Shown here piece after piece: positions 41,382 through 50,800 of a stretch of 64,000 bases of DNA. The notes beneath the pieces were generated by a model that saw only the letters and a list, made by a program, of their open reading frames with translations, had not been told where the DNA came from and did no database searches. Location of the stretch: positions 1 through 64,000 of the forward strand of contig NZ_BMTS01000020.1 of assembly GCF_014649795.1 (NCBI RefSeq), written 5' to 3'. A program made the position numbers and the translations under genes. Numbering within the stretch: position 1 is the first letter of the stretch; each line of letters begins with the position of its first letter. The DNA is from Streptomyces melanogenes. GTDB lineage: Bacteria; Actinomycetota; Actinomycetes; Streptomycetales; Streptomycetaceae.

Positions 41382-43970
41382 TCACCGGTGACCCCGGCCG
41401 CACCACCACAACCCCCCCGCATACAACCCCAACACCACCCCCACCAACGGGTAATACACCCCCGGCAGCGGCGCCATCCCCAGCGCCGCTCCGACCGGCG
41501 TCAGCGGCAGCAACACCCCCGCCCCCGCGAGCCCACACGCCGCAACGGGGACCGGCCCCCGCACCCCCCGCTCCGCGCGCAGCAGCAGCATCGCCAGCGC
41601 CTGCGTGAGCAGGTTCTCCGTGAACCAGCCGGTGTGGAACGACGCCTGCCCAGACGCGTCGCTGCCCGCCCGTACCGCCCACGCCAGCACCGCGAACGTC
41701 GCGAGGTCGGCGGCGGCGTTGAGCAGGCCGAAGCCCGTGACGAAGCGCAGCACCTCGCGCGGGCGCAGCCGCAGCGGGCGGCGCAGGGCCGCCGGGTCCT
41801 GGCGGTCGTACGCGAACGCCAGCTGCGCCGCGTCGAAGCACAGGTTCTGCACCAGGACCTGAGCCGGGAGCATCGGCAGGAACGGCAGCAGCAGTCCCGC
41901 CGTCAGCATCGCTATGACGTTGCCGAAGTTGGAGGAGAGAGTGATCCGTAGGTAGCCCGCTATCGTGCCTCCCGCCCGGCGGCCCGCCATGATCGCGTGG
42001 TCCAGGGACGTGAGGTCCTTCGCGGCGAGCACCACGTCCGCCGCCTCGCGCGCCACGTCCACCGCGTCGCGCGGGCAGATCCCCACGTCCGAGGCGCGCA
42101 GCGCGGGCAGGTCGTTGACGCCGTCGCCGAGGAAGCCGGTGACGTGGCCGCGCTCGCGCAGCACGCGGACGATCCGGGCCTTCTGCTCGGGCGTGCAGCG
42201 GGCGAACACCGTGGTGCGGGCGGCCAGTTCGGCCAGGGCGGCGTCGGGCAGCCCGTCGAACACATCGGCCGTCACCACATCCCCCGGAGCCAGGCCGAGC
42301 TCCCGGCACGCGCGCGCGGCCGTCCCCGGGTGGTCGCCGGTGAGGACCTTGACCTCGACGCCGCTGCGGGCCAGCGCGGTCAGCGCGGCGGCGGCCGTCT
42401 CGGCGGTCGCGTCGCGCAGCCCGACCAGGCCGACGAAGGTGAGCCCGCGCTCGTCGGCCGTCGTGTACGCGCGCGTCCGTGCGGGCCGTTCGCCGAGCGC
42501 CACGGCCAGTACCCGCAGCCCGTCGTCGGCGCGGGCGGCGGCGAGCGCGGTGATGCGGGAGCGCTCCCCGGCGCCGAGCGCGCACCGGTCCAGGACCTCC
42601 TCGACCGCGCCCTTGACGATCAGGGTGTGGCTGCCGAGGCGGTCCGGGGTGCGGACGACGGCGGTGGACAGCCGGCGCACCGGGTCGAAGGGGAGGGCCG
42701 CGACGGGGTCGTGCTCCAGCGCGTCGAGCCCGCCGGGCAGCCGCTGCTCGGCGGCGTCGAGGAGGGCCTCGTCGAGGGCGTCGGCGGCCGGCACCTCGGC
42801 GAGCTGGAGCGTCCACAGGCTGTTGGCGGCCGCCCAGCGCAGCACGTCCGGGTCCTCGGCGCCGGACGCGTCCAGGGCGCAGTCGAGGACCGGGCGGTCC
42901 TGGGTGAGCGTGCCCGTCTTGTCGACGCAGACGACGTCGACGGCGCCCAGGTCGTGCAGCGCGGGCAGCCGTTTGACGATCACCTCGTGCGTACGGGCCA
43001 GGGTCGCCGCGCCCCGGGCCAGCGCCGTGGTGACGATCACCGGCAGCATCTCGGGGGTCAGCCCGACGGCCACCGCCACGGCGAACGGCAGGGTCTCCAG
43101 GCCGCGCCCGCGCAGCGCCGCGTTGGCCATCAGGACGAGCGGCGGCGTGAGCAGCATGAATCTGATCAGGATCCAGGAGATGCCGTACACGGACCGGTCG
43201 AAGGCGGTCGTACGGCGATCACCTCCGCGCACCTTGCCGCGAGCACCCTCCCCGTGGACCGCTCGGTGGACCGCCCCGTCCCCGCCGTACGCCGCCGCGA
43301 ACCGCGTGTCCGCGCCGGTCGCGACGACCACTCCCGTACCGCTGCCGGAAGCCACACTGCTGCCCTGGAAGCACAGCTCGGGGGCGTCGAAGCCGGTCCC
43401 GGCCGGGGACGGCTCGTCGGCCGGGTGTTTGCGCACCGGGGCCGACTCGCCGGTCAGCGCCGCCTGGTGCATCGTCAGCCCGGTCGCGCGCAGCAGCCGC
43501 AGGTCCGCCGGGACCAGGTCGCCCGGCCCGAGCCGGACCACATCGCCCACCACCACCTGGTCCACCGGGATCTCGCGCGGCGCGGGATCCGCGTCCGGGC
43601 CCGACCGGCGCACCACGGTCGCCGTGGTCGCCACCAGCTCGCGCAGCCCGGCCGCCGAGCGGTCCGCCCGGTACTCGCCCGCCGCCCGCAGCACGCAGCT
43701 CACCGCCACCAGGACCGCGATGACCGCCGCCGTGCCCCACGCCGCGACCAGCGCCGACACCACGGCGAGGGAAGCGAGCACCGCCGTGAAAGGGTCCCGC
43801 AGGCTCCTTACGAGCCGCAGCGGCCAGGACGGGGTGCGCCGGGTGGGCAGGACGTTCTCGCCGTCGCGCGCGAGGCGGGCGTCGGCCTCGGACTCAAGGA
43901 GGCCGCGCGGCCCGGATTCGAGCGCGCGCAACACCTGTAGCGGGGTCCGCCGCTCAGGCGCCCAGGTCAC
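41382..43970 (-). CDS. mgtA: Magnesium-importing P-type ATPase
   Basis: An 862-residue P3B ATPase. Phosphorylation Asp350 is in CVDKTGTLTQ; TGES (174-177) is the phosphatase loop; GDGVNDLPAL is the hinge motif. Ten membrane helices are expected, six of them C-terminal. It pumps Mg2+ inward. GTG 43970 lies inside the 3' end of the upstream ArsR-type gene (17-base overlap), so the two are translated from one mRNA. Confidence 0.9.
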   Translation of the reverse strand: MTWAPERRTPLQVLRALESGPRGLLESEADARLARDGENVLPTRRTPSWPLRLVRSLRDPFTAVLASLAVVSALVAAWGTAAVIAVLVAVSCVLRAAGEYRADRSAAGLRELVATTATVVRRSGPDADPAPREIPVDQVVVGDVVRLGPGDLVPADLRLLRATGLTMHQAALTGESAPVRKHPADEPSPAGTGFDAPELCFQGSSVASGSGTGVVVATGADTRFAAAYGGDGAVHRAVHGEGARGKVRGGDRRTTAFDRSVYGISWILIRFMLLTPPLVLMANAALRGRGLETLPFAVAVAVGLTPEMLPVIVTTALARGAATLARTHEVIVKRLPALHDLGAVDVVCVDKTGTLTQDRPVLDCALDASGAEDPDVLRWAAANSLWTLQLAEVPAADALDEALLDAAEQRLPGGLDALEHDPVAALPFDPVRRLSTAVVRTPDRLGSHTLIVKGAVEEVLDRCALGAGERSRITALAAARADDGLRVLAVALGERPARTRAYTTADERGLTFVGLVGLRDATAETAAAALTALARSGVEVKVLTGDHPGTAARACRELGLAPGDVVTADVFDGLPDAALAELAARTTVFARCTPEQKARIVRVLRERGHVTGFLGDGVNDLPALRASDVGICPRDAVDVAREAADVVLAAKDLTSLDHAIMAGRRAGGTIAGYLRITLSSNFGNVIAMLTAGLLLPFLPMLPAQVLVQNLCFDAAQLAFAYDRQDPAALRRPLRLRPREVLRFVTGFGLLNAAADLATFAVLAWAVRAGSDASGQASFHTGWFTENLLTQALAMLLLRAERGVRGPVPVAACGLAGAGVLLPLTPVGAALGMAPLPGVYYPLVGVVLGLYAGGLWWCGRGHR

Positions 43971-44325
43971 GGACGAGTCCCGGAGTCGCGCCCGCCCCGC
44001 GCCGGTCGCCCAGGCGCGCCACGAGCCAGCGCACCAGCTCGGCCACCTCGGGGTCGTCCACCAGGTAGACCACCCGGCGGCCTTCCCTGCGGGAGCGGAC
44101 GAGCCCGGCGAGCTTCAGCTTCGCCAGGTGCTGGCTGACGGCGGGCAGCGCCCCGCCGACGCGCTCGGCGAGCCCGGTCACGTCCGACTCGCCGTGGCTG
44201 AGCGCCCAGACGATGTGCAGCCGCGCGGGCGAGGCGAGCAGCCCGAAGACGCCGGCGGCCTCGCCGAGCACCTCGGCGGACGGGTCGGCGGACGCGTCGC
44301 CCGACGAGCTGGTCAGCTTCTTCAC
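43954..44325 (-). CDS. ArsR-family winged-helix regulator
   Basis: A 123-residue ArsR/SmtB-fold protein: LASPARLHIVWAL, VTGLAERVGGALPAVSQHLAKLKLAGLV (recognition helix) and RREGRRVVYLVDDPEV (wing). It has no cysteine at all, and the last helix lacks the D-x-H metal ligands of SmtB types, so any signal is not sensed through known metal sites. GTG 44325 has GGAGG five bases upstream. It overlaps mgtA and probably regulates the pair. ACGTACGCG direct repeats (about 44354 and 44379) lie upstream. Confidence 0.86.
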   Translation of the reverse strand: MKKLTSSSGDASADPSAEVLGEAAGVFGLLASPARLHIVWALSHGESDVTGLAERVGGALPAVSQHLAKLKLAGLVRSRREGRRVVYLVDDPEVAELVRWLVARLGDRRGAGATPGLVRDLGA

Positions 44326-44436
44326 CGGCGCCTCCTGCCCGTGTCCGTTCCGTACGTACGCGCCCTCGTGATCTCGCCACGTACGCGATGAAGTCAGGCG
44401 GCCCAGTCTAGGCGGGGCCACTGACACCGCCCCCGC

Positions 44437-44471
44437 CTCGTGCCGGGCGGCCCGCTCCACAGCGGCACGAG
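44437..44471 (-). terminator. Hairpin after modBC
   Basis: Perfect 9-bp stem (44437-44445 with 44463-44471) directly beyond the minus-strand stop codon, before the ArsR promoter. Confidence 0.6.
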
Positions 44472-46451
44472 CTACAGCGGTACGAGCGTGACCTCGGTCG
44501 CCTTCACGCTCGACCAGACCGCCGCGCCCTCCGCGAGCCGCAGCTCGGCCGCCGCCTGCGGGGTGATCTCCGCGACCAGGTCCGGGGCGTCCGGTGAGCC
44601 GATCAGGACGCGCAGCCGGCTGCCGGACGCGGTGATCTCGCGGACCGTGCCGGGCCAGGTGTTGCGGGGGCTGCCGCCGGGCCGGTCGCGGTGGACCGAG
44701 ACCGACTCCGGCGCGATGATCGCCAACGCGCGGTTCCCGGCGGGCAGTTGCTCGGCGGCGACGATCCGGCCGCCGCCGGGCAGCGCGAGCCCGTCCGCGC
44801 CGGCCTCGCCCGGCCAGGCGTTGCGGCCGAGCATCCGGGCCACCCACGGGGAGCGCGGGTGGCGGGTCACCTCGGCGGGCGGGGCGTCCTGGAGGGCGCG
44901 GCCGCCGTCGAGCACCAGGACGCGGTCGGCCAGCGACACCGCCTCGACCGGGTCGTGGGTGACGATCAGGCAGACCCCGCCGAAGCCGTCGAGGTGGGTG
45001 CGCAGGGTGTGGCGCACGCGCGCGCGGGTCGTCTGGTCCAGGGCCGCCAGCGGCTCGTCGAGCAGCAGCAGCCGGGGCCGGGCCGCGAGCGCCCGGGCCA
45101 GTGCGACCCGCTGGGCCTGGCCGCCGGAGAGCTGGCCGGGCCTGCGCTGGGCGAGGCGGCCCACGCCGAGCCGGTCCAGCCACGCCTGCGCCTCCCGCCG
45201 GGCCTCGGCGCGCGCGACGCCCTGGGCGCGCAGTCCGTACGCCGTGTTGGCGAGCGCCGTCATGTGCGGGAACAGCGCGCCGTCCTGCGGCACCCAGGCG
45301 ACCCCGCGCCGGTGAGGGGGGAGGCCGGTGACGTCCTGGTCGCCGAGGCGCAGTGCGGCACGCGCGCGTGGGGTGAGGCCGAGCAGGGCGCGCAGGAGGG
45401 TGGTCTTGCCCGCGCCGTTCTCGCCGACGACGGCGATGGTGGTGCCGGGCGCGGCGTCCAGGGTGAGCTCGGTGAACCCGCTGACCTCGGCGTGCAGCGC
45501 CCAGCTCCCGGCGGAGGAGGGGGGCTTGAAGGTTTCTGCGGCCCCGTCCGGCTCGTACGCCTGGCTCTCCTCCGTACCGCTGTCTTCCGTACGTAGTACG
45601 GACACCGAACGCGTCCCGGCGTCCGTCCAGCGCCCCCGCAGGGCCACCAGGACTGCCATCGCGATGGCGAGCAGCAGCAGGGAGACGGAGGTGGCGGCCT
45701 CGGGGGAGTTCTGGAGGAGCAGATAGACCTGGAGGGGGAGGGTCTGGGTGGTGCCGGGGAGGTTGCCCGCGAAGGTGATCGTGGCGCCGAACTCGCCCAG
45801 CGCGCGCGCCCACGTCAGCGCGGCCCCGGCGGCCAGGCCCGGCGCGACCATAGGCAGCGTGACGGTCAGGAACACCCGGAACGGGGAGGCGCCGAGGGAG
45901 GCCGCGGTCTCCTCGTAGCGGGGGCGCAGCCCGCCGAGCGCGCCCTCCAGGCTGATCACCAGGAACGGCATGGCCACGAAGGTGGCGGCGACGACCGCGC
46001 CGGAGGTGTGGAAGGGCAGCGTGATGCCGAAGGTGTCCTCCAGCCAGGGCCCGAGCAGCCCGCGCCGCCCGAAGCCGAGCAGCAGCGCCACACCGCCGAC
46101 GGTCGGCGGCAGCACCATCGGCAGCAGCACGAGTGAGCGCACCAGCGCCTTGCCGGGGAAGTCCACGCGCGCGAGGAGCCACGCCAGCGGCACGCCGAGC
46201 ACGAGGGAGAGGCCCAGCGCCCAGAACGAGACGAGCAGGGACAGCTTCAGCGCCTCGGTGACGCCCGGGCTGCTCAGATGCGTACCGAGGTCGCTCCAGG
46301 AGGTGCGGGCCAGGATGCCGATCAGCGGCATCAGCAGGAACGCGACGGCGAGCAGCGCGGGCACCAGCAGGGTGACGGGGGCGCGCAGACCGCGGGAGCG
46401 GGCACCCCTCGCGCCCCTGCTCCAGCGGTGCGACCGGCTGCTGTTCTTCAT
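44472..46451 (-). CDS. modBC: Molybdate ABC transporter, fused permease-ATPase (ModB-ModC)
   Basis: A 659-residue fusion. Residues 25-275 are a ModB permease with about five or six helices and the EAA-type loop (EETAASLGASPFRVFL, about 179). After a linker, the ATPase has Walker A GENGAGKTT (about 342), signature LSGGQAQRVALARAL, Walker B LLLLDEPLAALD, and a C-terminal TOBE domain (about 590-655) that binds molybdate. Fused ModBC is less common than separate subunits. Downstream of modA by 85 bases. Confidence 0.9.
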   Translation of the reverse strand: MKNSSRSHRWSRGARGARSRGLRAPVTLLVPALLAVAFLLMPLIGILARTSWSDLGTHLSSPGVTEALKLSLLVSFWALGLSLVLGVPLAWLLARVDFPGKALVRSLVLLPMVLPPTVGGVALLLGFGRRGLLGPWLEDTFGITLPFHTSGAVVAATFVAMPFLVISLEGALGGLRPRYEETAASLGASPFRVFLTVTLPMVAPGLAAGAALTWARALGEFGATITFAGNLPGTTQTLPLQVYLLLQNSPEAATSVSLLLLAIAMAVLVALRGRWTDAGTRSVSVLRTEDSGTEESQAYEPDGAAETFKPPSSAGSWALHAEVSGFTELTLDAAPGTTIAVVGENGAGKTTLLRALLGLTPRARAALRLGDQDVTGLPPHRRGVAWVPQDGALFPHMTALANTAYGLRAQGVARAEARREAQAWLDRLGVGRLAQRRPGQLSGGQAQRVALARALAARPRLLLLDEPLAALDQTTRARVRHTLRTHLDGFGGVCLIVTHDPVEAVSLADRVLVLDGGRALQDAPPAEVTRHPRSPWVARMLGRNAWPGEAGADGLALPGGGRIVAAEQLPAGNRALAIIAPESVSVHRDRPGGSPRNTWPGTVREITASGSRLRVLIGSPDAPDLVAEITPQAAAELRLAEGAAVWSSVKATEVTLVPL

Positions 46452-46536
46452 GTCGAGACCGCGGCTTCCTGGGTGGTGCGGGGCCGGGGCCGACCGTTTC
46501 GCCCCCCGCGCGCAACGGGCGGCCCCGGCAGGGGGG

Positions 46537-47340
46537 TTACGGCTTCTGGAAGCCCGCGTCCTGAAGGATCTTCTGCGCCTCCGGGCTGCTGAGCCACTGC
46601 ACGAACGCGGCCGCCGCCTCGGCGTTCTTGGACGACTTCAGGGTGGCGGCCGGGTACTGGGCCACCGCGTTCTGCGCGTCCGGGATCTCCACGGCGTCGA
46701 CCTTGCCGGTCGCTCCGGCGGCGTCCGTCTTGTAGACGAGGCCCGCGTCGGCCTCGCCGAGCTCGACCTTGGTGAGGACGGCCCGTACGTTCGGCTCCTG
46801 CGAGACCGGCTTGACGGTGATCTTCTGCGCGTCCAGGACCTTCTTGCTGTAGCGGCCGACCGGCACCTCGGGCGCGGCGAGCACGACCTTCAGCTTGGTG
46901 TCGGCGAGGTCCTTGAGCGCGCCGACCTTCTTCGGGTTGCCCTTGCCGGTCGCGATGACCAGCCGGTTCTTGGCGATGACGGTGGCCGCGCCGGTGTCCG
47001 CCTTGAGGCCGTCCATCGTCTTGGTGTCGGCGGTGACCAGGGCGTCGGCGGGGGCGCCCTGCTTGACCTGGGCGGCGAGCTCCTGCGACCCGGCGAAGGA
47101 GAACGTCACCTTGGTGCCCGGGTGCTCCTTCTCGTACGCGGCGCCCGCCGTCTTGAAGACGTCGGTGAGCGAGGCGGCGGCGAGGACCGTGAGCTTGGCG
47201 GCCGGCGCGCCGGTGGAACTCTTCGCGGTGGCCGGGTCGTTCTTCTTGTCGTCGTCCTTGCCGCAGGCGGCGAGGGGGACGAGCAGGGCGGCGGTGACGA
47301 CGGCGGCCGCGGCGCGGCGCCGGGTGAGGAAGGGGGCCAT
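46537..47340 (-). CDS. modA: Molybdate-binding lipoprotein
   Basis: A 267-residue periplasmic-type binding protein tethered by a lipobox (LAAC, Cys about 26). ModA features: LTVLAAASLTDVFK, FSFAGSQELAAQ, GAPADALVTAD and GEADAGLVYKTDA. It delivers molybdate or tungstate to ModBC. AAGGAG lies ten bases before the ATG. This ATG matches the family; the longer ORF crosses the promoter. Confidence 0.92.
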   Translation of the reverse strand: MAPFLTRRRAAAAVVTAALLVPLAACGKDDDKKNDPATAKSSTGAPAAKLTVLAAASLTDVFKTAGAAYEKEHPGTKVTFSFAGSQELAAQVKQGAPADALVTADTKTMDGLKADTGAATVIAKNRLVIATGKGNPKKVGALKDLADTKLKVVLAAPEVPVGRYSKKVLDAQKITVKPVSQEPNVRAVLTKVELGEADAGLVYKTDAAGATGKVDAVEIPDAQNAVAQYPAATLKSSKNAEAAAAFVQWLSSPEAQKILQDAGFQKP

Positions 47341-47474
47341 GGGGACGGATCTCCTTGGGTGCTGAGCCGCGCCGGTGACGGCGACGCCGCGGGGAACGTG
47401 GACGGACCACGGGGACGTACGGGGACGTCCCCGAGCGAGTGTGTCCTGGGCGGTGTGTTCTTGAGCGGTGTCCC

Positions 47475-47870
47475 TCAAGCGCGGTCGATGTGCACGCTGG
47501 TCGACTTCACGCGGGCGGTGGCCTGCATGCCGACTTCGAGCCCCAGCTCCTCGACGGCCTCCCGGGTGAGCAGCGAGACCAGCCGGTGCGGACCGGCCTG
47601 GATCTCGACCTGGGCGGCGACGTCGCCGAGCTTCACGGCGGTGACGATGCCCGGGAAGGCGTTGCGGGCCGAGGTGTACGAGACGTCGTCCTCGCCGGTG
47701 CCGTTCTGGGCGACCTCGACGGAGAACGCGGCCAGGTCGCGGCCGTCGATGAGACGGCGGCCGCTGTCGTCGCGGTGGGTGGCGACGCGACCCGCGTCCG
47801 CCCAGCGGCGGGCGGTGTCGGGGCTGACCCCGAGCAGGCGGGCGGCCTGGCCGATCGTGTAGGACTGCAT
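47475..47870 (-). CDS. HTH-TOBE molybdate-responsive regulator
   Basis: A 131-residue protein with an excisionase-type HTH (YTIGQAARLLGVSPDTARRWADAGRV) fused to a single TOBE/molbindin domain (ARNAFPGIVTAVKLGDVAAQVEI...), a layout used for molybdate sensing in actinobacteria in place of E. coli-type ModE. It probably regulates modA-modBC. ATG 47870 fits a leaderless start, with TATCTT seven bases upstream on the minus strand; TTG 47879 is the alternative. Confidence 0.86.
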   Translation of the reverse strand: MQSYTIGQAARLLGVSPDTARRWADAGRVATHRDDSGRRLIDGRDLAAFSVEVAQNGTGEDDVSYTSARNAFPGIVTAVKLGDVAAQVEIQAGPHRLVSLLTREAVEELGLEVGMQATARVKSTSVHIDRA

Positions 47871-47996
47871 GTGCCACAAGATAGGCCAGTTCAGGCCGCA
47901 TTTACAGATGCTTTGGGCGTATGTACATCGCAGATGAGATGCCCGATGGAGGAACCTCCAGGGGGACGCGACCCGGGACGACCGGCCCTGTGACAG

Positions 47997-48010
47997 GGGA
48001 CTTTAGTCCC
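47997..48010. promoter_or_regulatory. DosR/OsdR-type dormancy box
   Basis: GGGACTTTAGTCCC matches the core GGGACT-WW-AGTCCC of the DevR/DosR box of mycobacteria and the OsdR motif of Streptomyces at every position. It is 136 bases upstream of the DNRLRE gene and 127 bases upstream of the HTH-TOBE gene. Two TGGATCTTG direct repeats follow in the same gap (near 48036 and 48061). Confidence 0.65.
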
Positions 48011-48145
48011 TGTTTACCATTGCTTTACTTGCGCTTGGATCTTGCTCGGTAGTTGAAACTGGATCTTGTCCTGCTGTCCTCCCGTCCGCGCCCCTGAGCG
48101 GCCGACGGGCGCTCAGCGGGCGGGTCGTGATCACGAGGACCGTGC

Positions 48146-50800
48146 ATGTCGCTACGCCGCAGGCGTTCCAGATCCGTTGCCGCGGGCGGGATCTCCGCGC
48201 TCACCGCACTCGCCCTGCTCGGGGCGGCCGCCCCCGCCGTGGCCGACGGGGGCGGGGCGGAGGGCGCCGCCACACCGGCCGAACTGCTCGACGCCGTACG
48301 GGCGAAGAGCCCCGTCGGACCGCCGGTGAAGGAAGCCGTCACGGCCGAGCCGGCGCTGCTCGCCGCGCGGGTGTACGGCCACCGGGTGGAGGTCCTGGAC
48401 CGCAGGACGGAGACGTCCACGACCTGGGCGAACCCGGAGGGCACGCTCACCACCACGCTGAGCGGCGGGCCCGTACGGCTGCTGCGGGACGGCAAGTGGG
48501 TCGACGTGGACGCCACGCTGAACCGGCGCTCCGACGGCGCGGTGGAGGCCGAGGCGCACCCCGGTGAGCTGCGGCTCGCCGGTCCCGGCGGGGCCAGGGC
48601 CCGGTCGGCGAAGGCCGCGGCCCAGGCCCCGGCCTCGGCCGCGCGCGATCTGATCACCCTCGGCGCGGGCAACCGGAAGATCGGCGTCCAGTGGAAGGGC
48701 GGGCTGCCCGCGCCGGTCCTGGACGGCCCCCGGGCCACCTACCCCGACGCCGTGCCCGGCGCCGACCTGGTCGTCGACGCCACCCGTACCGGCTTCGAGC
48801 AGTATCTGAACCTCAAGGAGCGGCCCGCCGACGGCGCCGCGCCGATGACGCTGCCGCTGCGCATCCCGGGCCTGACGGCCGCTCAGCAGGCGGACGGATC
48901 GGTGGCGTTCACCGACCGCGAGAGCGGCGAGCGGGTCGCCACGATGCCCGCGCCGGTGATGTGGGACGCGCGGGTCGACGAGCGCTCCGGCGAACGTGTC
49001 CGTACGCAGCGGGTGCCGATGAAGGTCGCCCAGGACGGCGACACGGTCGAGCTGCGGCTCACCCCGGACGCCAAGTTCCTCGCGGACCCGGCGACGCGGT
49101 ACCCGGTGACGATCGACCCGGCCACCGACACGCTCTCCGTCCTCTTCGACACGTTCGTGCAGGGCGGCGACACCACCGACCAGTCGGCCTCCACCGACCT
49201 CAAGCTGGGCTGGCCCGGCGACCACGCGGGCACCACCAAGCGCACCGCCCGCTCCTTCATCACCTGGGAGACCGGCCAGTTCGCGGACGCCCTGGTCACC
49301 GACGCCAAGCTGGCGCTGTACAACTACCACTCCTGGTCGTGCGAGAAGCGCGGCTGGGAGGTGTGGGCGGCCGACCCGGCCGACACGGGCAGCCGCTGGA
49401 CCAGGCAGCCCGCGCTGAAGCAGAAGATGGCGACCTCGACGGAGACCCGCAGCACCGCGTGCGGCAACGCGGGCTGGGTGAGCGCGGACGTCACCGAGCT
49501 CGCCAAGACCTGGGCGAGCGCGAAGGCGGCGACGGGTTCGGTCGCGCTCAAGGCGGCGGACGAGTCGGACACGTACGCCTGGAAGCGCTTCTACTCCTCG
49601 GAGGCCACCGAGGACAAGATCCCGCAGCTCACGGTCACCTTCAACTACCGCCCGAAGACGGGCACCAACCTCCAGGCCGGTACGCCCTTCTACAGCGAGG
49701 GCGGCGTCTACAAGGTCAACAGCCTCACCCCGACGCTGCGGTTCACGACGCAGGACGTGAACGAGGACGACGAGGTCCAGGGCACCTTCGAAGTGACGGA
49801 CAAGGCGACGGGCGAGGTCGTCGCCCTCTTCAACTCCCCGTTCGTACGCTCCGGTTCGACCGCGTCCGCCAAGGTCCCGGCGGGCAAGCTGGCCACCGGC
49901 CGCGCGTACACCTTCCGTACGACGACCTACGACCGCCAGCACTACGCCAACGGCTGGTCGGACCCGGTGACGTTCACCGTGGACACGGCGTGGAAGCCGG
50001 GCGCGGCGATCGACGCGTACGGCGCGGCGAACGCGGCGCTGGAGGCGGCGGACGTGGCTCCGGCGACGATGAGCACCTCCGCCTTCGCCGCGGTCGCGGA
50101 GACGGCGACGGGCACGGTCACCGTCCCGTGGGACGCGAACGGCAGGATCGAGGTGAAGCCGGACGACATCGGGGCCGTCGGCATCGGCTCGGGCGCGCAG
50201 AAGCAGCGCGGCGTGAACGTCAACGGCAGCGTGGTGCACGCCGACCCGGCGTCCCCGGTCGACACGGTCGTCCAGCCCACCCTGGAGGGCGGCAGCCGTA
50301 CGCTCCAGATCATCAAGAACGCCCAGGCGCCCCGCGAGTACCGCGTCCCGGTGGAGCTCCCGCCGGGCGCGAAGCTCCGCCAGGAGCCGGACGGCTCGGT
50401 GGTGATCGTCCCGGCGAACCCGGACGAGCCGGTGGCCCCGATCAACGCGCCCTGGGCGAAGGACGCGACGGGCAAGCCGGTCCCGACGTCGTACCGGGTG
50501 GAGGGCGACACGCTGATCCAGGCGGTCTCCTTCGACGCGACGACGGCGTTCCCGGTCGTGGCCGACCCCTGGTGGAACCCGTTCAGCTGGAACTGGAAGC
50601 GGATCGGCAAGAAGGTCAAGAGCGCGGCGAAGAAGTGCGGCGTGGGAGCCTTGGCCGCGTACGTCCCGGTCCAGTCCCACCACGTCTCGGTCAACATCCA
50701 ACGCGCGAGGGCGGGCCTGCGGATGGTCAAGTTCGCGGGCGGGCCGTGGGGGTACGTGTCGGTGGCTGTGGCGGGTTGCCTGATGGGCCAGCTGTCATGA
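48146..50800 (+). CDS. Large secreted DNRLRE-domain protein
   Basis: An 884-residue exported protein: basic n-region and hydrophobic signal (about 1-34), a long beta-rich region, a DNRLRE-type domain (about 325-500; TLSVLFDTFVQ... to IPQLTVTFNY) and fibronectin-like segments (about 510-610). Such modules normally stand at the front of large wall-associated RHS/teneurin toxins. Here the protein stops early with a cationic Lys/Trp-rich segment (WNPFSWNWKRIGKKVKS) and a hydrophobic end. GAGGA is six bases before the ATG. Its stop overlaps a small membrane-protein gene. Function unknown. Confidence 0.82.
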   Translation: MSLRRRRSRSVAAGGISALTALALLGAAAPAVADGGGAEGAATPAELLDAVRAKSPVGPPVKEAVTAEPALLAARVYGHRVEVLDRRTETSTTWANPEGTLTTTLSGGPVRLLRDGKWVDVDATLNRRSDGAVEAEAHPGELRLAGPGGARARSAKAAAQAPASAARDLITLGAGNRKIGVQWKGGLPAPVLDGPRATYPDAVPGADLVVDATRTGFEQYLNLKERPADGAAPMTLPLRIPGLTAAQQADGSVAFTDRESGERVATMPAPVMWDARVDERSGERVRTQRVPMKVAQDGDTVELRLTPDAKFLADPATRYPVTIDPATDTLSVLFDTFVQGGDTTDQSASTDLKLGWPGDHAGTTKRTARSFITWETGQFADALVTDAKLALYNYHSWSCEKRGWEVWAADPADTGSRWTRQPALKQKMATSTETRSTACGNAGWVSADVTELAKTWASAKAATGSVALKAADESDTYAWKRFYSSEATEDKIPQLTVTFNYRPKTGTNLQAGTPFYSEGGVYKVNSLTPTLRFTTQDVNEDDEVQGTFEVTDKATGEVVALFNSPFVRSGSTASAKVPAGKLATGRAYTFRTTTYDRQHYANGWSDPVTFTVDTAWKPGAAIDAYGAANAALEAADVAPATMSTSAFAAVAETATGTVTVPWDANGRIEVKPDDIGAVGIGSGAQKQRGVNVNGSVVHADPASPVDTVVQPTLEGGSRTLQIIKNAQAPREYRVPVELPPGAKLRQEPDGSVVIVPANPDEPVAPINAPWAKDATGKPVPTSYRVEGDTLIQAVSFDATTAFPVVADPWWNPFSWNWKRIGKKVKSAAKKCGVGALAAYVPVQSHHVSVNIQRARAGLRMVKFAGGPWGYVSVAVAGCLMGQLS

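Noticed and set aside
41965..44391. 808-codon plus-strand ORF opposite mgtA
   Set aside because: Ser/Arg/Ala-rich shadow of the MgtA and ArsR-type genes.
48152..50701. 849-codon minus-strand ORF opposite the DNRLRE gene
   Set aside because: Composed of Arg/Val/Asp/Gly repeats without domains; the plus-strand gene has a signal peptide and ribosome site.
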